DNA from: Chrysemys picta bellii
Taxonomy: Eukaryota; Chordata; Testudines; Emydidae
Direction: 5' to 3'
Length of the DNA: 64,000 nucleotides
Assembly (NCBI RefSeq): GCF_011386835.1
Contig: NC_088799.1
Location: 73,117,302-73,181,301 of the forward strand
Shown here: positions 12,002-22,400 of the stretch, piece after piece
Position numbering within the stretch: position 1 is the stretch's first letter
Layout of the letters: each line of letters starts with the position of its first letter
Notes under the pieces: model-generated
Databases searched by the model: none
Told to the model about the DNA's origin: nothing
Seen by the model: the letters and a program-made list of their open reading frames with translations, nothing else
Translations under genes and position numbers: made by a program

Positions 12002-13708
12002 TTATTTACATAGTTTAGTCCTATTCGTGTCTACTCGGAGCTTCTTGGCTTGTCTCTTGTATTCATTAAATGGAGCATCTCTTGTCACTGTCCAGCAATA
12101 GTCTGCAAGCATTGATGGGCTCCATTTGCCCTGACAGCGTTTCTCCATTGTTGCAATGTCCTGTGGAAATCGCTCGCCATGCTTGTCGCTCACTGCTCCG
12201 CAGTTCGGTGGAAAAAAATCTAGATGAGAGTGCAAAAAATTTCTCTTTAGTGACACGTTGCAACCAAGGCTTTTGTATGCCTCGAGGAGGATTCCACCAA
12301 CAACCTGTAGTTGTCTGCCTTTTTGTTTCCGAGAAAATTTATTGCCACTAACTGGAAGGCTTTTCATGCCGTGTTTTCCTTGCCACGCAGTACCATGGTC
12401 ATGTCGAAGAAGTTCACGAATCTGAGGACCAACAAAGACATCTTCCTTTATCTTAGCTTCACTTAACCTTGAAAATTTTCCACGGAGGTACTTGAAAGCA
12501 GCTTGTGTTTTGTCAATGGCCTTGACAAAGTTCTTCATCAGACCCAGCTTGATGTGTAAGGGTGGTAACAAAATCTTCCTTGATTCAACAAGTGGTGGAT
12601 GCTGAACACTTTTCCTCCCAGGCTCCAATGACTGTCGGAGTGGCCATTCTTTCTTGATGTAGTGGGAATCTCTTGCACGACTGTCCCATTCGCAGGGAAA
12701 ACAGCAGTACTTTGTGTATCCAGTCTGCAGACCAAGCAAGAGAGCAACAACCTTCAAATGGCCACAAAGCTGCCACTGATGTTGGTCATAGTTTATGCAC
12801 CTCAAAAGTTGTTTCATGTTGTCATAGGTTTCCTTCATATGGACTGCATGACCAACTGGAATTGATGGCAAAACATTGCCATTATGCAGTAAAACAGCTT
12901 TAAGACTCGTCTTCGATGAATCAATGAACAGTCTCCACTCATCTGGATTGTGAACGATGTTGAGGGCTGCCATCACACCATCGATGTTGTTGCAGGCTAC
13001 AAGATCACCTTCCAGGAAGAAGAATGGGACAAGATCCTTTTGACGGTCACGGAACATGGAAACCCTAACATCACCTGCCAGGAGATTCCACTTCTGTAGG
13101 CTGGAGCCCAACAGATCTGCCTTACTCTTGGGTAGTTCCAAATCCCTGACAAGGTCATTCAGTTCACCTTGTGTTAGGAGGTGTGGCTCAGAGGAGGAGT
13201 ATGGGAGAAAATGTGGGTCCTGTGACATTGATGGCTCAGGACCAGAAGTTTCATCCTCTTCCTCTTCCTCATCTGACTCAAGTGAGAATGATTCTGGTGC
13301 ATCAGGAACCAGCAGTCCTTCTCCGTGGGGTACTGGGCATATAGCTGATGGAATGTTTGGATAATGAACAGTCCACTTTTTCTTCTTTGACACACCTTTC
13401 CCAACTGGAGCATCATGCAGAAGTAACAATTGCTGTTATGATCTGTTGGCTGTCTCCAAATCATTGGCACTGCAAAAGGCATAGATTTATTTCCTTTTCC
13501 TGTTCAATCTCTGGCGAAGATTTGTTGCACAAGTGTTGCAGCATATGTGTGGGGCCAACCTCTTGTCCTGATCTCCAATTTTGCAGTCAAAATAAAGGTG
13601 ATAGGCTTTCTTAACCATTGTGGTTATACTGCGTTTTTGTGATGCAAAAGTCACTTCACCACAAACATAGCAGAAGTTATCTGCACGGTTCACACAAGTA
13701 CAAGGCAT
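12002..13708 (-). pseudogene. Decayed gene of an unnamed animal transposase-like family (N-terminal Cys motifs, WDSR and GERF motifs)
   Basis: I recognise this as a family of uncharacterised proteins common in arthropods, hydra and vertebrates and probably transposon-encoded; I know no accepted name. The start is ATG at 13706-13708, giving an N-terminus with FCYVCG (C13, C16) and HICCNTC, probably a zinc-binding module. A 1-nt gain near 13483-13489 makes a TAA and shifts frame; the next segment carries MPFAVPMIWRQPTDH and CYFC. A second shift near 13405-13430 enters a 475-codon frame that ends at 12002. That frame has an acidic run (residues 52-60), EWRLFIDSS (164-172), LCGHLKV (221-227), YTKYCCFPCEWDSR (238-251), PPLHIKLGLMKNFVKA (289-304), FVGPQI (332-337), SHLDFFP (401-407) and GERFPQDI (418-425). 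Residues about 343-379 are out of the ancestral frame, which itself contains a TGA at 12364-12366. The copy is inactive. Confidence 0.78.
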
Positions 13709-13844
13709 CTCTGCTCACTTTGGCTAAACAGAAATGTGTCCCTTTGCAAAATCAAACACTGACAAATAAGAGAGCACAACACTGTATGATTTCTAGAGCT
13801 GATATAGGGCAATTTGTTCAGCAGAGTGATGTAAGCTTCGTTAT

Positions 13845-14004
13845 GATTGCATCATCCATGACTTCTAGGAATAACATGATGCAATTCATATCCTGTATGA
13901 CGCAATACCAGCTTCAGATTGCATCATTCATTATTTTGCCTAAAAAGCAAGTACTGTCCAAACCCAGTCATAGATGTATTCATAGATCCAGTCAAAGATG
14001 TATT
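13845..14004. repeat. Subterminal repeat cluster of the CACTG transposon
   Basis: GATTGCATCAT occurs at 13845-13855 and 13917-13927, with inverted or near copies ATGATGCAAT at 13876-13885 and ATGACGCAAT at 13897-13906. A second pair, CAGTCATAGATGTATT at 13965-13980 and CAGTCAAAGATGTATT at 13989-14004, follows. Clusters of short subterminal repeats are a known feature of CACTA elements, where they bind an element-encoded protein. Whether these do so is inference. Confidence 0.6.
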
Positions 14005-14660
14005 TTAGTCATTTCTGGTTTAAATTGAGATCCCTTCCCTTTATAACTCACTTATCCTCCGCCATTCCCAAGTCAAGGGTCGTATATACTGACCCAATAG
14101 CATATCTTGAAAACTAGAGCCAATCAAGAATTTTAAGCCTCATTTTCGTTCTCAGTGACCCAGAATTAGTAAAGTTTGACTACATTTATTTCAGAAGCAT
14201 TTTGGCTGTAGAGCAGTGTAATTTTACATCTACAGCATTCTTGCAGAAGAGTAAATCAGGGTTCTTAAGCTAGGGACAATCAATAAGCATCATGAAACAG
14301 TGAACTTCTAAAATTATGTGAAATGTACATGGATGCTATACTAACAAGCTTCAACTTTTCCTAATCTTTTTGGCCTTTAAGTTATGGGTTACAAAAAAAC
14401 CCAACAACATGCAAATAGAGATTTGAAAAAGAAAATTTGATTGTCATGCTTTTTTTTCATTTTAAAATATTTGTGTTCAGATTCCTATATTATGTAACAG
14501 AACAATGGAAAATAATGACCAATGTAACCGAAAGTTGATATCCTATACTACAACTTTGTTTGGTTAGACACCATTTATATATGTGTAACATCATGGATGT
14601 GACTGTGTAACTTCATTGTGTATTGAAAGTTTTAGATGCTTCTTGAAACTGTGATGCTAA

Positions 14661-14945
14661 GGCCTTGGCTACACTTACCCGCTAGTTTGGCGGCTGGCAA
14701 TCGAACTTCTGGGTTCGACTTATCGCGTCTAGTCTGGACGCGATAAGTCGAACCCGGAAGTGCTCGCCGTCGACTGCGGTACTCCAGCTCGGCGAGAGGA
14801 GTACCGCGGAGTCGACGGGGGAGCCTGCCTGCCGAGTGTGGACCAAGGTAAGTTCGAACTAAGGTACTTCGACTTCAGCTACGTTATTCACGTAGCTGAA
14901 GTTGCGTACCTTAGTTCGAATTAGGGGGGTAGTGTAGACCAAGCC
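14661..14945. mobile_element. Harbinger-type miniature element made of three hairpins
   Basis: A 285-bp GC-rich element lies between TAA duplications at 14658-14660 and 14946-14948. Ends are GGCCTTGGCTACACT and the inverted GGCTTGGTCTACACT. The interior is three consecutive imperfect hairpins: 14705-14729 with 14737-14761 (24 of 25 positions pair, 7-nt loop); 14767-14818 (about 20-bp arms); and 14853-14884 with 14890-14920 (about 30-bp arms, 5-nt loop). There is no coding capacity. A TAA duplication and such ends fit mobilisation by a Harbinger transposase. It is related, in opposite orientation, to 52211-52515. Confidence 0.85.
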
Positions 14946-14948
14946 TAA

Positions 14949-17900
14949 GACTAACCTTCAAAGTGATAGAACAGCAAGTCTGCCACTGTTTAACACATGC
15001 TTGCACACACAAAAAAATGTGGTGGTCTCAATGTCTTCACTTTGAATACTTCCTGGTTTTAGCACTCTTTGCAAAGGGTAGGAGATCTAAGATAGTTGCT
15101 TTTGAGTATGAGTAACTGAAACATCTTCTTGCAGTGTCTGATATCTAATGTAGGGCAACTAATGACAGCATTCTCTGCATAATTGCCTGAGGTACAAATG
15201 ATTATCTGTTTGAAGATTCTAAGCAGCATTAAAAATACAATGGGAGAAACTTGTTGAAGGCAAAAGCTTTTGCACTTTACCGTTGAGTTTAGAATTATAG
15301 AAAAGTAGTGCTTATTTAGACTATGAATGTATTTTATCTATTGCAAGAGTCAGTTCTTATTAGATATTTTAAAACTATAAAATCAGCAAAGCCATATTTA
15401 AAAAAAAAATCCCCTTCAAAATGCAAGAGAATCTCATCCCCAGCAAAACAAAAACAAAACAAAAAATCCAAAATTATGCATTACGTGCCACTTTCCTATT
15501 AGTAGTTTTCTCTAACTGAAGACAGAAGTATGAGAGAGAATTTCTTAGTATATCCTTCAATGGGATTTTTTGCACTTGTTCAGATGTTATTCATGGGTAA
15601 GTCATTGATTCAGAGAAGTGGCCAATTTGAAAAGTGCTATCATGTAAAGGAAAACTACTATAGTCAGTCATAATTTAAGTTCTACTGAGAAGTTGGAATT
15701 AGTTTCTAAGCCTGCATAGCTCATAAAGAAATATATGAAGAAGCCCTAGAAAAATATTTTTTTTCAGGAATAAATATAATAAAACTTTGTAGCCTCAGCT
15801 ATAGATTATGTAATAATTATCTTGATTACTTAAGAATTCCCCATTATCACTTTGAGGGTAGATAGGGTCTTGTCCCAAGATCTGGCCCAGTAATATTAAA
15901 ATTACTATATAGTTGGGAACTCCGATGTGCACAGTTGTAACACTCACATAATAGGAACTCTTCTATATTTACAAGTAGTTCATTAATACATTTAGCAAAC
16001 ACTTGAACTCAGTAGACTATAGAATATACATCTGCATGTCCATATACTCTCACCATCCCTTGTAGGACAACCTGAAATGTTAGCCATTATCCTCCTCATC
16101 ACCAGTGGACATTATTCTGGCCTCTTCCAAGGGTTACATCTCTTTTTCCTGCCCCAACAGGCTGGGATGCAACTTTTATAATATGTTGAGGTGTCCTCCT
16201 TCTATAGATTAGTATATTGATACATGCAACTACAATTTCAGCTCATGATCATATCAATCACTCCTTGCTTAAGTGGATTTGCAGTTCTTACTTCCACATT
16301 CCTTGCAGTAACACTTACTCAAACACTCTACTTCCTATCATTGGTCACTAAAAATGCTAAAATGTTGTTTGTTGGTTCTAAAAATAGTTATTTGTAAAGC
16401 TATTTTGAGATTTAAATCCACAAACTTGTATTCAAGCTCTGTAAACATAGTAAATTAAAGAAACAACATGGCATCTCTTGTTGAGCATTTTACCTAAAAA
16501 CAAAAAATGAATAGTTTCAGAGTAGTTACTTGCCAACGTCTGTCCATTATAAATCTTTCTTTATTATTAAAAAGACAGTCTTTGCTGACCACACACATCT
16601 AGAATGTTAAAGTTCACTTTATCTAACTGAAACACTCACTTGTTTTGGTCAAGAAATAGCAGAGGAGCTTTACTAACCATGTTCACCATATGTCTATTGT
16701 AAAGGTTCTTTCTAAATCAAGGGGGTGGTGGTGTTTGTATGTTTGCAGACTTTCTTTAAATCCGCTGGAGTTTCTGATGAACAAAAAATCAAAGGCTTAC
16801 CCCTTTAGTAAGAGATTCATAGCATAAATAACTATTTTCATGAGCTAACACATTGGCAATTGTCTATCCTGCTGTTTCCTATAGATACTGGACATGTAGA
16901 GCCAAATGAAATATAATGTATGAATCTGTATAATTAGTCACAAGATTGAATTTACCATTTTACAAGTACACATTTGACTAAGTATCTTGTTGGTTTTCTG
17001 TGGAATATAAAACACTGGATCTAAGTTTCTGCACTGCAGATTCAATGGCAATTGAATCATTTCTACTTGCACTAAAGCAAGAAGGCCAGACTTCCCTTTC
17101 AAAGAAGGGATGCTTCCTAAGGCAAATTTGGTACCTTTACTTGTGGGTTGGAGCACCACAGACTACGGAAAGGATTAGATACTGAGAAAGAATTCTGGCC
17201 TTTAAAATAAGGATGTTGTAAATAGTCAGGGGGTGGGGAATAGTGGGGGCTAGTTATGGCTTGCCTTTCAGGGAGACAACAGCAAAAAGAGACAGTTGAT
17301 CCAAACCATTTTTTCTGTGTGGCTTGAACAACAGCACAATTTTTTGCAAGGTTAGAATCTGGGTTTTGTATGGACAGAACATGTGCCATGTCACAGTGAG
17401 TAGTGTATCATTACAACATCCCTGCAAGATAAGAAGGGGTATTTTATCCCCTTTCAGCTATGGACAATTGAGAGAGTGCATTTTTCCTCTGGACTGTATT
17501 TAGCTGGCAAAAGCATAAATGGGGGAAGAAATGGCAGTCATGTTACCAGAGTATAGTTATGCAAATACAGGATGAAACCATATTTTAACTGCATAAGTTA
17601 AAATGCACAGACTTACTGGAAACAACTAAATCCCAATCTAGCTGCTATTTAAGAATGCAGGGAAAATACATATTAATGTCAGTGAGAACAGGAGTGGGCC
17701 CTGTGTGCATGTAAAGGTCACCTAATAGATCCAAACTTGTTTGACCATGACTCCAAATAACTTAGAGGGTAGAAGTGGCATTGTTTTGCTTTAAAGATAT
17801 GAGTAGCCAGACTACAGCAGGAGCCCTTTTTAAGTTTTGGGAGGCTGGCACTATTAATAGCATGGCACTGTGGTCATAAAAATAATTCTCCAAACCCTGT

Positions 17901-18959
17901 TGGTATCTGACATGGACAGGGTGTGTCTTTCTATCTTTTTGAACAGGGAAGTATAATGTATTGTATGACTGGGACTGCATTTGCTGTTTCTACAGTATTG
18001 ATTGGTTTTATTCTGCATGGGGAAGGGTAGTGTGACTATTCTAGCAAATCTTCTGCCAGTAACTCCCCTTGATAGGTTCTATTCCTATCTAAAATATGCT
18101 TGATCTAAAATATGCTTTTTTATTGATTGACTGTTTTTTTTCATTCTCCCCTTCTCACCCACCCCAAAAAAGCACTTTAGTTTAAGTCATTGGCACCCTG
18201 TCTTCCCATGATACATCTTTGTGGATACACTTTTACAAAATATATGGACTAGCTGATCTTCGATCAGCTGTGATTAACAGTGCACACAGTTTATCAACCT
18301 GAGGCATAAATGCCTCAGCCCTCTGTGTTTGTTTGCTATAAAACGCGGTTTGTTATAAAATGGTCAGATGTTGTTTGCATGAGGCTAACACTCAGCTTTT
18401 TCAAAAAGAGATGCTTACTTAGAGGCTCCCTTTCACAGAACTGTTTTGTGCCAACAGCTAATATAAACTAATTGCCTTTCCAGCAAAAAAAAAAAAAAGG
18501 TGCCTAGACATAATAACTTTTAGAGAGGAGTATCAAAAAACTTGGTAGTAGTCCTAATTCCATGGCAAACTTCAACTATGTCTTGACTACTTTAAACATC
18601 CACTGTAGTCTCCTCCATTTGAATGAATCGTTCTTTCCTTGTTGTACAGGGCTACCCAGCTCCATGTTCTACCCCATTTATTATTTTATGGGGATGTAAA
18701 GATTTATGTGGTCAATGCTCGTGAAGTGCTTTGGGATCTTTGGATGAAGATGCTGTAGAAGTGCTGCATATTGAAATGTTCATGCCTACCCCTAAATAGG
18801 ATCAGTTTCAAGTATTGTATCTCATTTACAAGCTGAGTAGCTATTTCCATGTGGAATTATATTTGACTCTGTCCTACGTGTAATCGGACACAGACCATAG
18901 TCACCTCCAGCCACTACAAAGTTGTGTTATGGTAATCCAGAAAACATTATGTGCTCATA
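14949..18959. other. AT-rich stretch, no gene
   Basis: No exon, RNA gene or bounded transposon was recognised apart from the two small hairpins at 18251-18318. Short A-runs occur (for example near 18486). Open frames reach at most 90 codons and show no motifs. Confidence 0.5.
18251..18318. repeat. Two adjacent perfect 8-bp-arm hairpins
   Basis: AGCTGATC (18251-18258) pairs with GATCAGCT (18262-18269) over a 3-nt loop, and CTGAGGCA (18299-18306) pairs with TGCCTCAG (18311-18318) over a 4-nt loop. Two TATAAAA strings follow within 40 bp (about 18337-18358). No transposon ends were found around them; function unknown. Confidence 0.5.
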
Positions 18960-19488
18960 GCAGATTAGGGGTATGGAATGGCTTCCATATGAGAAGAGAC
19001 TAATAAAACTGGGACTTTTCAGCTTGGAAAAGGGACAACTTAGGAGGGGTATGATAGAAGTCTATAAAATCATGAGTGGTGTGGAGAGCGTAAATAAGGA
19101 AGTGCTATTTACTCCTTCCCAGGACACATGAACTAGGGGTCACCAAATGGAATGAATAGACAGCAGGTTTAAAACAAACAAAAGGAAGTATTTTTTCACA
19201 CAATGCACAGTCAATTTGTGCAACTTCTTGCCAGAGGATGTTGTAAAGGCCAAGATGATATCAGGGTTCAAAAAAGAACTAGATAAATTCATGGAGGATA
19301 GGTCCATCAATGGCTATCCCTAGCCTCTGTTTGCCAGAAGCTAGGAATGAGCAACAGGGAATGGATCACTTGATGATTACCTGTTCTGTTCATCCCCTGG
19401 GAGGCACCTGGCATTGGCCACTGTCAGAAGACAGGATATTGGGCTAGATGGACCTTTGGTTTGAGCCTGTATGGCCATTTTTATGTTC
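18960..19488 (+). pseudogene. CR1 LINE 3' end: C-terminal ORF2 remnant plus 3' UTR
   Basis: The plus-strand frame through about 18965-19320 reads as the C-terminus of a turtle CR1 ORF2: LPYEKRLIKLGLFSLEKG, IEVYKIMSGVE, EVLFTPS, SRFKTNKRKYFFTQ and FKKELDKFMEDRSINGY. Two in-frame TGA codons (19129-19131 and 19153-19155) kill it. CR1 ORF2 encodes an endonuclease and reverse transcriptase that copies CR1 RNA at the target site; only the region beyond the RT fold is left, as expected of a 5'-truncated copy. The 3' UTR ends near GGCCATTTTTATGTTC at about 19488, and about 30 bp of the usual sequence after INGY appears deleted. It is the only CR1 here on the plus strand. Confidence 0.85.
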
Positions 19489-22400
19489 AAAATGGGAGGT
19501 GGGAGGGTATGAGTGCACGTGTGTGTGTCAATAGGACTGTAGTTAAAGGATTCCTTTTTTCTGGGGAGCCAAAGAAACACGGCCAGCAAACGGTATTGAA
19601 GGCCTGAACATGTGGCCAAATCTCTTAATCCAAAGTACTTATATATAATGAAACTGAATCAGCCTGATTACTTTTTTGCATTTTCACTCTTGTGTAGTGC
19701 ACTCACAGTGACAGGACACTACTCTTGGGGCCTGATCCACCCTCCCTCACACAGGGAAAACTCCCATTGACCCCAGCTCATCGGTGAAATTTGTGTCTGA
19801 ACATAGGTTTGCATTCGTGAATGAATTCCCTGTGCCTGACATGGAGGGAGGGCTTGGGGTGCTAGTACATCACAGATCCTGACTTCTACTACAGATGGAT
19901 TTGGCATTAGCAGACTTGCAAAGCATACATTTGCATTTCCACAGTTTTGCTCTTTTTGATTTGCTGTGTTGTGAGTTGCTGTGGAGCTCAGCTCTCTAGT
20001 GTACAGGAAAGTTGTCTCCCTTCATAGCTTCTTCATCTTCTCCCCCTGTGCTGTGAAACATTAGTAATTTCAATTAATTTTGGCCCTTCTGTAACAGTGG
20101 AAGAAGGTCTGTAATTTCACCCTAAAATATTCGAAAATCCATAATGAGTTTGGGTCTATAGCTAGTCTTGGTTTGGTCCAAGCTTTGAAAATCTGTTCTT
20201 AATATATTTGATTCTTTCCACTTATCCGCATAAATGTTCTGCATAATTAATAATCTCTGTTAAACATGACTGCATGAAAACGATATCTGAAACACACTTC
20301 TTTAATAGGATCACTTGGATGCTATATTGTGTCAGAAAGATGTTTCTCCAGTTTCCCTGTAAAGGTTAGGATAACTTTCTGAAAACTTTGATTTTGCAAC
20401 TCCACCTCTAGACTAATCTCAGCTCATATTAACCATGAGTCCATTTTATAAAATATGTGCTATAATAGATTGCATTAATCCATATTAATAAAAGACCCTT
20501 AACTGAGTTGTGAACAGACACATTAGGTATTCCATGGCAAGCTGTTACATATTTAGTTTAAGAAAATGATTTCACTCTTGGGATACTTTATTTTATTTTT
20601 TTAGATAAAAGCAAACTGACCTTTGTTTGTCATGGGGGCAGGGGAGTGGAAAATGAGCATTCTGTAGCTTTGATCACTAAGCTCTTCCATCTCCTGTATT
20701 TTAGATGGTGTGCCTCATTTCACTGAGGAATGGTGTGCATTTCATTTTTGCTTGTGGTTTTCTGCTGTGAGGCTCAGATTCCCACAGACCCCTTAAAGCC
20801 CAATTCTGGCTTTGATCTCCACACTAAGTTTACTTTGATCTCAGTGAGAGAATCTGACTGAGGGCAGTATCTTGTCCTTACATTTTCACAAAGGAGCACT
20901 TGAGACAGCTTTGCTTTCAGCCACTTAGCCCTGTCCGACTGTGGGTGAAGTCCTGGCCCCATGGAATTCAATGGGAGTTTTGCCATTGATTTCAGTGAGT
21001 ATGTCTACACAATAAAGAAAAAACAACAGCTGTCCCTGGGCTCAGGCTTTGAGGTTGTTTCATTGCTGTATAGACTTGTGGGCTCAGCCTGGATCCTGGG
21101 ACCCTGCAAGGTGGGATATAGGTGACCAGGGGGGCAGATAAGGACCTGAGACACTTTTTATTTTTGTTGGTTTTTTTTACTACGAGGATGTAGCACATCC
21201 TTCATTAATACAATTGGACCAAACCCAGACTCATTTAAATGAAGATGATGCAGGACTCAGGAAAATGTCTTGGATAACCCTTTGTTGCCTGTCTCTGTAA
21301 TGCTGGTGTCTTGGAAGGTGAGCTGATTGCTTGTGTGCCTAACTTTAAACGCCAAAAAAATCATATGAAGAAAACTGCAAACATTTGGTTTCTTTTCTTT
21401 GTTCCTACACCCTGTTAGACCCTGATCGTGCAGCACTGAAGTCAATGGACACTTCGCCATTGTCCTCAATGAGAGTAGAACTGGGTTTTTAGTGGGCACC
21501 TTGACAGGACTGGGTGGCTTTTTTTTTAGTCATGAGAATCTTACAATTTGTGCCTGTTTTACAATCATGTAACTGTAATAAATAGAGCAAAAAAAAATTC
21601 TTTCTAAAACTTGATCCTTGAAGGTCCTGATCCAGCAAAGCACTTAGCGCTTGTGTACACAGCACCGTGAAGTTTTGGCTACCACACTATGAATTGAAGC
21701 GTGTATTAATGTGCGGTGCTGTAACTCCCCTGTATGGATGCTGCAAGGGCAGCCTAAAAAGGAAGGTACCTAGTCTGTGTTAACTAAAGAGGACTATGTT
21801 AATGTGAACTAGGTAACTTTTTAGTTTGTGCCCACAGTGTTCACATGGAGAAGTTACAATGAAGCATGCTAATGTGCCTGCATTTCACACATACCCCTTT
21901 CCTGACCTCTCCCCCTCCACCTCCCACTGGGCAGTCTGAACTGCAGGGCTCGGTAGACATGATTCATGTGAGCAGTCCCACTGAAGTTTTTGAAGCCATT
22001 GAAATCAATGGGATTACTTACATAATTAAAGTTTAAGCACATGCTTAAGTGCTTTGCTGAATAGTAGTAGAGTGTTTAGCACCTTGCTGGATCTAGCCCT
22101 TGATGCTTATAGCCTATTTATGAATAGGATGACCATTCACTGGGAGATGAGAAACACTTTTTTTAATGTAGGGAGGGACTTTATAGGCTGAGTAACATTG
22201 TCCCTGCCTCAGTTTTCTGAGCCTTCTTGACTAACTTTTTAGCAGAGAAACCTTAGACATTAGAAACCTTTCCTGTACACTTAGAACTGTTGCTTCTCTT
22301 TTGAGCTCACTGGTGCCTTTCCCAAATCATCATTTCTCTCTCTAGACAAAACAAAATATTTTTTAAAGTAAATATGTAAATAACAGATGCTTTTAGACTT

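Larger units (their letters stand above)
11676..14218 (-). mobile_element. Complete CACTG-ended DNA transposon with TAA target duplication
   Basis: The element is 2,543 bp. Left end CACTGGTCTACA and the reverse complement of the right end CACTGCTCTACA agree at 11 of 12 positions; weaker similarity continues inward (a TGCTTC-ATAAA block and a GATTGGCT-AAGATAT block on both sides). The ends are flanked by TAA at 11673-11675 and 14219-14221. CACTA/EnSpm-type elements use CACTA or CACTG ends and usually 3-bp duplications, so the termini point that way; this is inference from ends. The single gene (12002-13708, minus) occupies most of the interior and is preceded by about 500 bp with repeated subterminal motifs. 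No passenger gene is present. Confidence 0.75.

Noticed and set aside
13618..14028. 136-codon open frame on the plus strand
   Set aside because: It is antisense to the N-terminal exon and leader of the CACTG transposon gene and has no family motif.
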